The notes: generated by a model not told the origin, from the letters alone. Shown: positions 24,377 to 33,174, numbered from the stretch's first letter. The stretch is 64,000 nucleotides of DNA from M3007 sp964621185 (GCA_964621185.1 CAZULM010000011.1:51044-115043), one strand, 5' to 3'. Made by a program: numbers and translations.

Positions 24377-24415
24377 GAATCAACTGAAAGATGGAGGCAC
24401 ATGGCTCAATTTCAC

Positions 24416-24423
24416 TACCTTTG
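24416..24423 (+). promoter_or_regulatory. Possible -7 box of lepA
   Basis: TACCTTTG matches TAnnTTTG exactly. No TTG lies at the usual distance because that position is inside the decayed REP unit, so the element may have replaced the original -33 region. Confidence 0.45.
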
Positions 24424-24477
24424 CGCCCGCCAAAAGAAATGGGGTAAAGAAACCTTGAAATTGGCGATCAATCATTC

Positions 24478-26274
24478 ATGAAAAACATCCGAAATTTTTG
24501 CATCATTGCGCACATCGATCACGGCAAAAGCACGCTGGCCGACCGCTTGTTGGAATATACCAACACCATCAGCCAGCGTGACATGCAGGATCAGGCCTTG
24601 GACAACATGGACATCGAGCGGGAGCGCGGGATCACCATCAAGAGCCATGCCGTGCAGATGCGCTACATCCACCCGGCAAACGGGGAGGAGTATATTTTCA
24701 ACCTCATCGATACCCCAGGGCACGTGGACTTTTCCTACGAGGTGAGCCGCTCCATCGCCGCCTGCGAAGGCGCGTTGTTGTTGGTCGATGCCACGCAGGG
24801 CATCCAGGCACAAACGATCAGCAACCTATATCTCGCGGTGGACCACGACCTTGAGATCATTCCGATCGTCAACAAAGTGGACATGACAAGCGCGATGGTG
24901 GAAGAGGTGCAGGACCAAATCATCGACTTGATCGGCTGCAAGCGGGAAGAGATAATTTCCGCATCCGGCCGCACGGGCATCGGCATCGCGGAAATACTGG
25001 CCGCCGTAGTTGACCGCGTCCCTCCACCCAGCGGCGACCCCAACGCACCTTTGCAGACCATGATCTTTGACTCCATGTTCAATTCATACCGAGGCGTGAT
25101 CGCTTACGTGCGTGTCATGAACGGCTCTATGAAAAAGGGCGACAAGATCAAGTTTTTCAACACGGGGAAGGAAGTGGTGGCCGAAGAAGTGGGCGTATTG
25201 CGCATGGGGCAGTTCGAGTCGGCGGAAATTGGGACGGGCGATGTGGGTTATGTCATAACAGGCATCAAGGTAAGCCGGGAGATCAAGGTCGGCGATACCA
25301 TTACCCATGTGGCAAGGCCATGCCTGACACCAGTAAAAGGCTTTGAAGAGGTGAAGCCTATGGTTTTTGCGGGTGTTTATCCCATGGACACCGACGATTT
25401 TGAAGATCTGCGCGATTCCTTAGAAAAGCTGCAACTGAACGACGCTTCGCTGGTATTTGAGCCGGAGACATCGGCAGCCCTGGGCTTTGGCTTCCGCTGC
25501 GGCTTTTTGGGCATGTTGCACCTTGAAATCGTACAGGAAAGGCTTTCCCGCGAGTTCGACCAAGACATCATCACCACGGTTCCGAACGTGCCCTACTACG
25601 CCACCGATATGAAAGGCGAGCGCAAGCTCATCCGGCAGCCCAGCGAGCTGCCCGAGCCCAACCACCTGAAAGCAGCGGAGGAGCCCTATATCTACGCCCA
25701 GATCATCACCAAACCGGAGTACATCGGCAATATCATGAAGCTGTGCATGGACAAGCGTGGCAACCTTCAAAAGCAGATGTACCTCACCCCTACCCGACTG
25801 GAAATGACCTTCCACCTGCCTCTAGCCGAAATAGTATTCGACTTTTACGATCAGCTGAAATCATCTACCAGAGGTTATGCATCCTTCGATTACCATATCC
25901 TCGACTACCGGGAGACAGACCTGATCCGGCTCGACATCAAGCTCAACGGCGAACAAGTTGATGCCCTTTCTGCCCTCGTACACCGCTCCAAGGCAGAATA
26001 CATGGGCCGCCGCATGTGCGAAAAGCTGAAAGAGCTTTTGCCGCGCCAGCAATTCCAGATAGCGATTCAGGCTGCCATCGGGCAGAAAATCGTTGCAAGA
26101 GAAACAATTTCTGCCCTCCGGAAAGATGTAACGGCCAAGTGCTACGGCGGCGACATCTCCCGGAAGCGCAAGCTCTTGGAGAAACAAAAAGAAGGCAAAA
26201 AGCGCATGAAACAGTTCGGCAGCGTGGAGGTGCCGGCAGAGGCCTTTATCAAGGTGCTGAAATTGAGCGATTAG
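24478..26274 (+). CDS. lepA: Elongation factor 4 (LepA)
   Basis: 598 residues, the usual length. G1 AHIDHGKSTLADRLLE is at the N-terminus. G3 is DTPGHVDFSYEVSRS, G4 NKVDM. The characteristic C-terminal domain ends in KKRMKQFGSVEVPAEAFIKVLK. LepA back-translocates or remodels stalled ribosomes and helps subunit biogenesis. It stands alone on the + strand, with its own promoter and a strong terminator. Confidence 0.98.
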   Translation: MKNIRNFCIIAHIDHGKSTLADRLLEYTNTISQRDMQDQALDNMDIERERGITIKSHAVQMRYIHPANGEEYIFNLIDTPGHVDFSYEVSRSIAACEGALLLVDATQGIQAQTISNLYLAVDHDLEIIPIVNKVDMTSAMVEEVQDQIIDLIGCKREEIISASGRTGIGIAEILAAVVDRVPPPSGDPNAPLQTMIFDSMFNSYRGVIAYVRVMNGSMKKGDKIKFFNTGKEVVAEEVGVLRMGQFESAEIGTGDVGYVITGIKVSREIKVGDTITHVARPCLTPVKGFEEVKPMVFAGVYPMDTDDFEDLRDSLEKLQLNDASLVFEPETSAALGFGFRCGFLGMLHLEIVQERLSREFDQDIITTVPNVPYYATDMKGERKLIRQPSELPEPNHLKAAEEPYIYAQIITKPEYIGNIMKLCMDKRGNLQKQMYLTPTRLEMTFHLPLAEIVFDFYDQLKSSTRGYASFDYHILDYRETDLIRLDIKLNGEQVDALSALVHRSKAEYMGRRMCEKLKELLPRQQFQIAIQAAIGQKIVARETISALRKDVTAKCYGGDISRKRKLLEKQKEGKKRMKQFGSVEVPAEAFIKVLKLSD

Positions 26275-26296
26275 TATCTTCTTGATCCTTTCCGTT

Positions 26297-26336
26297 AAAA
26301 AAACAGGGCATTGGTTCACACCAATGCCCTGTTTTT
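26297..26336 (+). terminator. Rho-independent terminator after lepA
   Basis: Perfect 13 bp stem ACAGGGCATTGGT/ACCAATGCCCTGT (26303-26315 with 26320-26332), 4-nt loop, flanked by A-run and T-run. The symmetrical flanks allow bidirectional action. Confidence 0.9.
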
Positions 26337-26377
26337 CATAATACCATGATTATATTTGTAACCTAAAATGAAACACT

Positions 26378-27082
26378 ATGGGATTCTGGTCAAAACTGAA
26401 AAAAGCTGTTAAAAAGGTCGTCAAAGCTGTGAAAAGCGTTGTCCGACAAGTCGTGAAAATCGTGATCGAGGTTGTCAGCCACGTCATCGGCATTGCCGAC
26501 CTGCTGCTGGGCTTCATTGCCTGGCCACCTAAAAAGCTGCGATTGCACGTTTTTATCTTATCTGATGAAACAGGCAAGCCGCTGATGAACGAACCCGACC
26601 TCGACGCGAGCATCGACTTCTTGCGCAACACCTTGAAAGACCGCTTCAATGTCAAACTGAGAAAGTACAGCAAGACGTTCGTAGAGACTATTAAAGAACC
26701 TGCACCCACTGCCGCGCTCGACGTGAGCTGTTCCGGCGCCTGGGGCGAAGAGTTCGGTGAGGCGGGCGACTATTTTGCCAAGCACCTGGCGGGCTGGAAC
26801 GGAATCCCGATCTCCCTCACGTTTCCCATAACGGCGTTTGTCGTGCGCGATGTAAAGGACAAGATAGGCTGTTCCCTGGGCCCGCTCACCGACTATATCA
26901 CCATCTCGCCCGCCGGGGTAAAAAGCACCAATACCCTGGCGCACGAAGTTGGCCATTGCTGCGACCTTTGGCATTCCAAAACAAAGTCCAACCTGATGTT
27001 CCCTGATTCGACACGCGGGAACACCGTAAAGTGGTTCCAAAAGAACCTTCTCAGGAGCTCAAGGCATGTGCAATACTGGTGA
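26378..27082 (+). CDS. Metzincin-like metalloprotease with cationic amphipathic N-terminal helix
   Basis: 234 residues. The zinc-binding motif HEVGHCCDLWH lies at residues 189-199 (HExxHxxxxxH), with Met207 in SNLM as a possible Met-turn. Position 8 of the motif is Asp instead of the usual Gly. The first 48 residues are a strikingly basic amphipathic helix (KLKKAVKKVVKAVKSVVRQVV) leading into a hydrophobic stretch (IADLLLGFIAW), not a Sec signal. The helix could insert in membranes or guide unconventional export. No neighbouring inhibitor or immunity gene is evident. The substrate is unknown and the protease activity is inferred from motif only. Confidence 0.65.
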   Translation: MGFWSKLKKAVKKVVKAVKSVVRQVVKIVIEVVSHVIGIADLLLGFIAWPPKKLRLHVFILSDETGKPLMNEPDLDASIDFLRNTLKDRFNVKLRKYSKTFVETIKEPAPTAALDVSCSGAWGEEFGEAGDYFAKHLAGWNGIPISLTFPITAFVVRDVKDKIGCSLGPLTDYITISPAGVKSTNTLAHEVGHCCDLWHSKTKSNLMFPDSTRGNTVKWFQKNLLRSSRHVQYW

Positions 27083-27091
27083 AAAGCCAGC

Positions 27092-27712
27092 TTAATCTTC
27101 ATAAGTCTTCGGCCTTTTTTCCGCCTTTTTCTTGTGGTAGCGCCCCCAGGAATAGCCAAACTTCAAGGTAGCCTGCCCATACCAGCCGCTCAGGTCTTTG
27201 TCGCTCAGCCCAGGGATCGAAGAATCGCTCACAAAGCGATAGCCGCCATCGAGGCCGAGGTGGAACCAGCGGAACACGTTGATCTCCACGCCCGCAGAAG
27301 GCTGCACGACGAGGATGCGATCGCTCAAGTCGCCCAGGTCAACCTTCCCGCCACCGACTTCTATGCCGATCTGGGGGTGGATGGGCTTGTAGTTCTTCAC
27401 ACCATACTGGAGCAGGAAAGGCCGCCAGCGCATGTCGAACTGCTGGTTCTGGATGCCGTCCCACTTGAACTGGTCGATCAGGGAATAGTTGCCCCAGCCG
27501 ATCAACAGGGCCTTGCCAAACTCAAAGCCAAAAAAGCCGCCGTTGACATAGCTTGTCTTGTCGCCGAATTGGGTCAATTGGTGCCGGTAGCCGCCCCATA
27601 TCCCGGAGAACCCGAGGCCGCGGTCGCCGATGACGGTTTCTTCTTTTTGGGCGAACGTTTGAAAGCTGGAGAGCAAAGCAAGGGCTAAGAGGAAAGATTT
27701 GGTGTGTTTCAT
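27092..27712 (-). CDS. Small outer-membrane beta-barrel-like protein
   Basis: 206 residues with a signal peptide ending in FQTFAQ. The mature chain alternates short aromatic-flanked beta strands (GFSGIWGGYRHQL, GGFFGFEFGKALLIGWGNY, LGLDGGYRFVS, ATLKFGYSWGRY), consistent with a small outer-membrane barrel, and ends in a basic KKKAEKRPK tail that sits oddly after the last strand. No specific family is recognised. It is convergent with the metzincin-like gene, 10 bp away. Confidence 0.65.
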   Translation of the reverse strand: MKHTKSFLLALALLSSFQTFAQKEETVIGDRGLGFSGIWGGYRHQLTQFGDKTSYVNGGFFGFEFGKALLIGWGNYSLIDQFKWDGIQNQQFDMRWRPFLLQYGVKNYKPIHPQIGIEVGGGKVDLGDLSDRILVVQPSAGVEINVFRWFHLGLDGGYRFVSDSSIPGLSDKDLSGWYGQATLKFGYSWGRYHKKKAEKRPKTYED

Positions 27713-27815
27713 AACTTGTTAGTTGTTAAACGGTTGATCTGATGTTTTTGCATTTCGGTACCGGTACGACGCTCAAAGTGAGGGCAAGGTTACAGTCAAG
27801 GTTGCAGCTGCGCAA

Positions 27816-27849
27816 GAAAAAAGGCGAATGTTGGGCAACATTCACCTTT
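27816..27849. terminator. Terminator after the VOC gene
   Basis: Stem GAATGTT/AACATTC (27826-27832 with 27837-27843), extended by AAGG/CCTT, flanked by an A-run on one side and a T-run on the other. It can end the - strand VOC transcript that stops at 27884. Confidence 0.65.
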
Positions 27850-27883
27850 TCCTAACGGCTTTTAACGGGTTTTAACAAGGAAG

Positions 27884-28297
27884 CTACTTTGTGCTGCCTT
27901 CCACGATTTTTTCATACTCCGGGTCATTGGGTTCCCACAGCTCGATTTTGTTTCCTTCCGGATCCAGGATATGGACGAATTTCCCGTAATCGTACGTTTC
28001 GATTTCGTCCAGGATGGTGACACCCTCCTTGCGCAGTACCTCCACCAAGGCCTCCAAGTCTTCTACCCTGTAATTGATCATAAACTCCTTTTGGGAAGGC
28101 TCGAAATACTTGGTTTTGTCGCTGAAAGGGCTCCATTGAGTATAGCCTTTTTTTCCTGAGCCGTCCGCTTGGAGCCATTCGAAGGTGGTGCCGTACTGGT
28201 CGGTCGCCAGCCCAAGGTGCTCCTTGTACCAGGCTTTTATATTGTCGGGGTCTTCACATTTGAAGAAGATGCCGCCGATGCCCGTCACTCTTTTCAT
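27884..28297 (-). CDS. VOC family (glyoxalase/bleomycin-resistance-like) protein
   Basis: 137 residues with two beta-alpha-beta-beta-beta modules. The first starts GIGGIFFKCEDPDNIKAWY and the second contains YGKFVHILDPEGNKIELWEP, the family C-terminal metal Glu. VOC proteins bind a metal and act as lyases, dioxygenases or drug-binding proteins; the particular reaction cannot be read. It is a single gene with its own terminator. Confidence 0.88.
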   Translation of the reverse strand: MKRVTGIGGIFFKCEDPDNIKAWYKEHLGLATDQYGTTFEWLQADGSGKKGYTQWSPFSDKTKYFEPSQKEFMINYRVEDLEALVEVLRKEGVTILDEIETYDYGKFVHILDPEGNKIELWEPNDPEYEKIVEGSTK

Positions 28298-28332
28298 TGG
28301 GTATTCTTTTTAAATTAAACAATTAGGTTTTA

Positions 28333-28851
28333 TCAAGCTGCCTTCCGGCGAAGCACTACAGCCGTAATTAAGGTGACCAACAGCCCAACCGGAAATGGCT
28401 CCAAAAATGTCATGAAAAAGCGGAGAAACGGGTTCTCATACATTTTTTTATAGCTTTCCATTTGTGCTGTCTGCGCACTGATTTCTTCGGCCGATGCCCC
28501 AGATTGCTGCAACTTCTCCAAGGCATGCGCCATATATTTGTCCAAAAAGTCGGGCATGACGAAATGATAGACAAACAGCCATGCGATGACGTAACAAAGG
28601 CAAGAGATCACCGTGATGAGTATGCCCACCTGAAATGCCTTCCCAAAAGTGATGCTTCCTGCCTGCACCTGTTCGCGGTAGGCGCGCACGCCCAGGAACA
28701 CGAACAACATACTCAATAGAATGCCCGTGTAGCCGAAATATTCGCCATAGCGGGTATCTCCCGTGTTGTGAAAATAAGTTGCAGTGCCCACCATCAACGC
28801 TGCGGCGATGCCGCCTGAAATCAAGCCGTAAGTCAGAATTATTTTTTTCAT
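28333..28851 (-). CDS. DUF4199 membrane protein
   Basis: 172 residues from ATG 28851. About four transmembrane helices are predicted: residues 4-22, 35-53, 70-95 and 147-166. DUF4199 (GGIAAALMVG ... GSITFGKAFQVGILITVISCLCYV) is a Bacteroidota-specific inner-membrane family of unknown role. The LuxR-type regulator upstream on the same strand is 116 bp away, so they may be linked but not tightly. The upstream in-frame ATG at 28887 would add a non-membrane leader and is not preferred. Confidence 0.8.
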   Translation of the reverse strand: MKKIILTYGLISGGIAAALMVGTATYFHNTGDTRYGEYFGYTGILLSMLFVFLGVRAYREQVQAGSITFGKAFQVGILITVISCLCYVIAWLFVYHFVMPDFLDKYMAHALEKLQQSGASAEEISAQTAQMESYKKMYENPFLRFFMTFLEPFPVGLLVTLITAVVLRRKAA

Positions 28852-28966
28852 CTTTAATTTTTTTTGTGAAAAACTGCTGCAAAACACGGGAAAAGCGGGC
28901 TAAAACCGCTCATACTTTTGGGTGAATCAGCCGCTGTCAACAGGATTCATACTTTCAGGTGATCTG

Positions 28967-29410
28967 CTAAGGCAGAATCTTCAATGTTTTGGCTTTCTGG
29001 ATTGCCTGTGTCCGCCGCTCGGCGCCCAGTTTCGAGAGCAGGTTGGAAATATGGGTTTTTATGGTATTCAGGGACAGGAAAAGCTGATCGGCGATTTCCT
29101 GGTTGCTCAAGCCACGGGCGATCAGTTCCAGAACCTCCAATTCTCGGGGGCTGAGCCCGAGCTTTTCGATGGCTGCCTTGTCGGCTTCAAAACCATCAGT
29201 TGCCTGCACCTCGGCCAGCAGCGTTTTTTTCCTAAAAAACTGGTTTCCCGCCCAGATGCCCAGAACTGTGAAGAGCAAGGCTATCAGGCCCAGATACCAT
29301 TCCGCCGCGTTCTTCTGGAAAACCCATTTGAATTGAAAAAACTGCATGGATGCCAACAGCAGGCCAAGCGCCAGGCCGTAAAGAAGGATATCAGACCAGA
29401 ATTTTTTCAT
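28967..29410 (-). CDS. Membrane-anchored LuxR-type HTH regulator
   Basis: 147 residues from ATG 29410. Two N-terminal membrane helices (ILLYGLALGLLLASM and YLGLIALLFTVLGIWAG) are followed by a GerE/LuxR helix-turn-helix (LSPRELEVLELIARGLSNQEIADQLFLSLNTIKTHISNLLSKL). Many Bacteroidota small regulators have this arrangement and lack a receiver domain. It lies upstream of the DUF4199 gene, a frequent pairing, so it may regulate it. The target is not determined. Confidence 0.85.
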   Translation of the reverse strand: MKKFWSDILLYGLALGLLLASMQFFQFKWVFQKNAAEWYLGLIALLFTVLGIWAGNQFFRKKTLLAEVQATDGFEADKAAIEKLGLSPRELEVLELIARGLSNQEIADQLFLSLNTIKTHISNLLSKLGAERRTQAIQKAKTLKILP

Positions 29411-29461
29411 GCGAAGGGCAACAAAGTGGTGGAAAAAACCCAAACAGCAACAAAAATGCCC

Positions 29462-29935
29462 TCACCAACTGTGCACATCCAAGAAATCGAACAAATATTG
29501 CTCCTTATATTCTACTTCAAATTTCTGCAGCATCGTCAAAAACTCATCCTTGAAAGTTTGCCTACGGTGATGCTGCTCCTGATTGGCAATATATTTCACC
29601 ACAGCTGGCACTTGAGATCGCGCATAAGAAAAAGCTCCAAACCCCTCTTGCCAGCTGAATTTTTGTGGACAAAACCCCTCTCGTTTGATAAAATGGTTGC
29701 TGTCTGTCTTAATTGTTTCCACCAATCCAGAAATTGATTCCTTTGGGTTTTGTCCAATAAAAATATGGACATGATCCGGCATTCCATTGATTTGCAGCAT
29801 CTTATGCCCATGATTCTGCACAATACCCGTAATATATTTGTACAGTTCCGCTTTCCAGCTCGTATGAATGAGGCTCGCCCTGCCCTTGACGGCAAAAACC
29901 AATTGAATATGCAGTTGTGTATAGGTATTAGCCAT
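29462..29935 (-). CDS. tnpA: IS200/IS605-type TnpA transposase
   Basis: 157 residues. The HUH motif is PDHVHIFIG at about residues 53-61. The probable nucleophile Tyr is in GFGAFSYARSQV, followed by the VVKYIANQEQHHRRQTF helix. The frame looks complete for the family (about 150 residues). No tnpB gene follows, and I could not identify the LE/RE hairpins of the element, so mobility is uncertain. It is one of two HUH transposases in the window. Confidence 0.88.
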   Translation of the reverse strand: MANTYTQLHIQLVFAVKGRASLIHTSWKAELYKYITGIVQNHGHKMLQINGMPDHVHIFIGQNPKESISGLVETIKTDSNHFIKREGFCPQKFSWQEGFGAFSYARSQVPAVVKYIANQEQHHRRQTFKDEFLTMLQKFEVEYKEQYLFDFLDVHSW

Positions 29936-30013
29936 TAACTTGTTTTTTTGTTTCCTTACAAATATATGGCAATACCCAATCCTTTGAACCCCACACCCAA
30001 AAATTATTCTTTA

Positions 30014-30056
30014 GCGGGGCGATAATGTACCCAGCCCCAGCGGGGCGATAATGTAT
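30014..30056. repeat. 17 bp direct repeat upstream of tnpA
   Basis: agcggggcgataatgta occurs twice, at 30014-30030 and 30040-30056, between tnpA and tRNA-Arg. It may belong to the transposon end or be an independent small repeat. Confidence 0.6.
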
Positions 30057-30066
30057 GTAGTAGTAG

Positions 30067-30138
30067 TAGCCCCGACGGGAATCGAACCCATATCGAAGGT
30101 TTAGGAAACCTCTATTCTATCCGTTGAACTACAGGGCC
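30067..30138 (-). tRNA. tRNA-Arg (anticodon CCU)
   Basis: A full cloverleaf folds on the - strand. The acceptor is GGCCCTG/CGGGGCT with discriminator A at 30067. The D arm is GTTC/GAAT. The anticodon stem GAGGT/ACCTT has loop TTCCTAA, giving CCU (reads AGG). The T arm is ATGGG/CCCGT with loop TTCGATT. CCA is not encoded. Charging identity is inferred from the anticodon. Confidence 0.93.
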
Positions 30139-30149
30139 AAATGCGGGCG

Positions 30150-30157
30150 CAAAGTTA
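30150..30157 (-). promoter_or_regulatory. Possible -7 box of tRNA-Arg
   Basis: On the - strand TAACTTTG matches TAnnTTTG, 11 bp upstream of the mature 5' end. No well-placed TTG was found. Confidence 0.45.
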
Positions 30158-30180
30158 CAAACCTTTGCCCAATATATCCG

Positions 30181-30807
30181 TCAAAAACTCTGTATCCAGG
30201 CGCCAATCTGGTCTATAAAATCGGTGAGCAGGCTTGGCGCGAGGACAACCGGGAAGAAAAACCCGAACAAGGCGCCGTAATAGTGCGCCGTGTGGTCGAT
30301 GTTGTCTTGCCCGCGCTTGGCTTCGTAGGCGCTGTACCAGAGGTACAATATCCCAAAAATAAAGGACCTGATGGGTATGGGCAGGAAGATGAACATGATC
30401 TTGCCCATCGGGTTGATCAGGATGGAGGCGAACAGCACGGCCGCCACCGCGCCCGAGGCACCGATGCTGGCAAAGCTCGGCGTGTCGCGGTATTTGAAAA
30501 AAGTGGCCGAAGAAGCTGCCACGATGGCGGCTAAGTAAAACAACAGGTACAACATCGCGCCCATGTTCCCAAAGCTGTCCACGAACCAGAACTCCACATA
30601 CGGCCCGAAGAAATAGAGGGTGACCATGTTGAAAATCAGGTGCATCCAGTTGGCATGGAGCAGCCCGCCCGTCAGCCAGCGGTAGTGCTCGCCGTGGCGC
30701 TGTTCCTCATAAGGCCAGTGCTTCAGCTTCACGAACAAGTGCCGGTCGTTGAATCCCATGAAAGAGATCAAGGTCGTGAAAGCGATAATCAAATAGGTTA
30801 TCATCAT
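30181..30807 (-). CDS. Rhomboid family intramembrane serine protease
   Basis: 208 residues, six or so membrane helices. The WR-type loop appears as HYRWLTGGLLHANWMHLIFNM. The catalytic Ser is in ASIGASGAVAA and the His in DHTAHYYGALFGFFF. Rhomboids cleave substrates inside the membrane; the substrate here is unknown. The first ATG (30807) is chosen, though an immediately following ATG is equally possible. There is no obvious operon partner; rlmH lies 72 bp upstream of it on the same strand. Confidence 0.92.
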   Translation of the reverse strand: MMITYLIIAFTTLISFMGFNDRHLFVKLKHWPYEEQRHGEHYRWLTGGLLHANWMHLIFNMVTLYFFGPYVEFWFVDSFGNMGAMLYLLFYLAAIVAASSATFFKYRDTPSFASIGASGAVAAVLFASILINPMGKIMFIFLPIPIRSFIFGILYLWYSAYEAKRGQDNIDHTAHYYGALFGFFFPVVLAPSLLTDFIDQIGAWIQSF

Positions 30808-30879
30808 GTTTCGACGTACATAATTTTGTTATATGTAAAAATCCTCTCGAACCACCCGTCCACCGTCAACCGTCAACCG

Positions 30880-31350
30880 TCAACCGTTATGATAAGGTTC
30901 GTTTTTCAAGATCGTCATCCCCCGGTACAGTTGTTCCAGGAAGAAAAGGCGCACCATCTGGTGGCTGAAAGTCAGTTTCGACAATGCGAGTTTTTCATCG
31001 GCGCGGGCGTAAACATCGGGCGAAAAACCGAATGCACCACCGATCAGGAACACCATTTTTTTGCCGGGGGCCGACAAGCGCCTTTCCAGCCAGGCCGCCA
31101 GCCCGGCTGACGTGCGCTCCAGCCCTTTTTCGTCGAGCAGCACTAAGTAGTCGTCGGGCGAGAGCTTGGCGAGCAGGGCTTTGCCTTCTTCGGCTTTGAG
31201 CAGCGCCGGGTCGGCGTGCTTGGTTTTCACGTCGGGAAGGATAACGAGGGTGAAGGGCAGGTAGTTCCGCAGCCTTTTTTCAAAGATGGCGATGCCCGCT
31301 TCCAGGTATTTTTCGTTGGTTTTGCCGATGGCCCAGAGTTCGATTTTCAT
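30880..31350 (-). CDS. rlmH: 23S rRNA (pseudouridine1915-N3) methyltransferase
   Basis: 156 residues, full length. The SPOUT knot is evident: VFLIGGAFGFSPDVYARAD and LSKLTFSHQMVRLFFLEQLYRGMTILKNEPYH. RlmH methylates pseudouridine 1915 in helix 69 of 23S rRNA after subunit assembly. The ATG overlaps the stop of the upstream SWIM gene by 4 bp, so the two are coupled. It ends YHNG instead of the common YHH/YHR, a small variation. Confidence 0.96.
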   Translation of the reverse strand: MKIELWAIGKTNEKYLEAGIAIFEKRLRNYLPFTLVILPDVKTKHADPALLKAEEGKALLAKLSPDDYLVLLDEKGLERTSAGLAAWLERRLSAPGKKMVFLIGGAFGFSPDVYARADEKLALSKLTFSHQMVRLFFLEQLYRGMTILKNEPYHNG

Positions 31351-33050
31351 GTTCCGGCAAATAGTTGCTTGCGTTTCGCCTTTGGCAGCAGTTCGGCCAG
31401 TTCTTCCGGCAGCGAGGGCCTGTCGGGGTACTTGGCGAGTATGTCTTGCGCGATTTTGAACATCAGTTCGGGCTGGCCTTTTTGGCCCAGCTCTGCCAGC
31501 CGCTGCCGCACCTGCTTGGCGGCCGGCGCGCCGAAATGCACGTCGAGGTAGTCCGACAGCAGCCGTCCGTAAAGTTCTCGCAGGAAGCCCGCATGGCTCT
31601 TGAAAAAGAAGGATTCGTAGCGCTGCAGCATGGCGATGGTGCCTTCATTTTCGAGCAGTTGCGCCAATTCTTCCAGTTGGCCGTCGTCGGCGAGCGCTGC
31701 CGCTATGAAGTTCATCTCGCCGCGCTGGGCCAGTTCGCCCACCAATTTTTCCCGCATTTTGGGCCATTTTGGGCCAGCTGCCTCCCTGAGTTTTCGGAAG
31801 GCCTCGACATTGCCCGATTTCAAAAAGCGCTGGCGCAGCATGTCGGTCAGGATCGATTGTTTGCCTTTTTGCTCCGCCACAAAAAGGACGATGTCTTCTA
31901 TTTCGCGCTGGTGTTTGGAAATGAAAGGCTGTCTGGGTAAAAAGGCTGCTCCAGCTTGCAGCACCGCGTCCCAGTGCTTGAGGTAGTACAGTTGCAGGAT
32001 GGCCGCACGGATCACGTCGGGCGTTTCAATGAAATCTTCGAGCACTTTCGGCACGGCTTCCGGCATTTTCCGAGCGGCGAGGGTAGCCAGGAACAGTTCC
32101 AGGACAAAAGCCGGCGCGGGGTGCGGGGTAGCATCGAACAGTTTTTGCACCTGATCGTGCTTTTCGCCGCCCTTGGCCGTTTCGCTCAAAAAGCGGATGG
32201 CCATGCGCTGAAGTTCTGCCGGGAACAGCCCCGAGGCGCCCAGGTCAAAAACCTGTTGCCAAGCCGCTTCCCGCAGTTCGACCGACAGGTGCCGCTCCGA
32301 TATTTCGGTGAGTTTTTCCAGCGAAAACCGGCAAAAATGCAGCAATGCCTCCCGGCGGTTGCCTTCCATTTTTTCTAAGGCTGGCAGAATGTTCAACAAT
32401 ATGGCCGAAGAAATCTGAAACACGCTGCGGTAGTTGCCTTCCCCGGCCGCCATGTTCAATTGGCCCTCGAAGCCGTCCAAGGCTTTTCGGATGCGGCGGA
32501 AATCCGGGTCGCGGTAAGCGCCCTTTGCGGTCATTGTTTTGGGGAACACCGATTCCAGCAGCAGCGCGTAGGGGTTTTCCGCGTCGGTGATGGCGCCGGC
32601 AAACCAGGTTTTCAGGGCCAGGGCAAAGTCGCGGTCGCGGCGGGCGTAATCGCGCACGAACTGTTCCAGTTCCGAAGCGGAGGCGTTTTCCAGCACGGAT
32701 TGGGTGGTGATGCGGCTCAGCGCCTTCGTTTGCGCTGCCTCCGCCTTGGCCTTCCGCTCTTCGGCGCGCTTGTCGAGGTACTGCCTGATCTTCAGCAGGG
32801 ACGCGGCGATGTGCACGCACATCAAGCGGCGGCCGGGGGTGAAACATTCGCAGGAATAGGCCTTGATCTTTTGGGGCGTTATGATCACCTCCGTTTCGCA
32901 GGCGCCGTCTTCCGCATCTACGCGGGCTACCCAAAAATGCGTTTCTATCTCGCGCAGGTTGCGCACGTTGCCCGACAGGCTCAACTGGTCGGCAGCTTCC
33001 CAGGTAGCGGGGCTGATGTTGTGTTCAAAATCTTTGAGCCAGTATTTCAT
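31347..33050 (-). CDS. SWIM zinc-finger protein
   Basis: 567 residues from ATG 33050. The SWIM finger CECFTPGRRLMCVH (C-x-C-x(n)-C-x-H) is at about residues 70-83, after a YSCECF start. The rest is long, helical and Leu/Ala-rich, like HEAT/TPR solenoids that follow SWIM fingers in bacterial proteins. The upstream in-frame extension is rejected because it overlaps the divergent promoter region. The role is unknown; SWIM fingers bind DNA or proteins. It overlaps rlmH by 4 bp, giving an unusual pairing with an rRNA methyltransferase. Confidence 0.85.
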   Translation of the reverse strand: MKYWLKDFEHNISPATWEAADQLSLSGNVRNLREIETHFWVARVDAEDGACETEVIITPQKIKAYSCECFTPGRRLMCVHIAASLLKIRQYLDKRAEERKAKAEAAQTKALSRITTQSVLENASASELEQFVRDYARRDRDFALALKTWFAGAITDAENPYALLLESVFPKTMTAKGAYRDPDFRRIRKALDGFEGQLNMAAGEGNYRSVFQISSAILLNILPALEKMEGNRREALLHFCRFSLEKLTEISERHLSVELREAAWQQVFDLGASGLFPAELQRMAIRFLSETAKGGEKHDQVQKLFDATPHPAPAFVLELFLATLAARKMPEAVPKVLEDFIETPDVIRAAILQLYYLKHWDAVLQAGAAFLPRQPFISKHQREIEDIVLFVAEQKGKQSILTDMLRQRFLKSGNVEAFRKLREAAGPKWPKMREKLVGELAQRGEMNFIAAALADDGQLEELAQLLENEGTIAMLQRYESFFFKSHAGFLRELYGRLLSDYLDVHFGAPAAKQVRQRLAELGQKGQPELMFKIAQDILAKYPDRPSLPEELAELLPKAKRKQLFAGT

Positions 33051-33174
33051 GGAGTGCTTGTATGGGATGAAACGGAAATAGTGCCGCGACAACAAAACAT
33101 CAAATGTACAGCGGTGTTTCAAATTATTGCGAATTTCGCCGCGAAATACCCGGCAAGCGGGCAATACGAACCAT

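Noticed and set aside
30838..30890. ccgtcaa tandem repeats near rlmH as a possible regulatory array
   Set aside because: Only three or four units beside the rlmH stop, with no symmetry; likely simple slippage.
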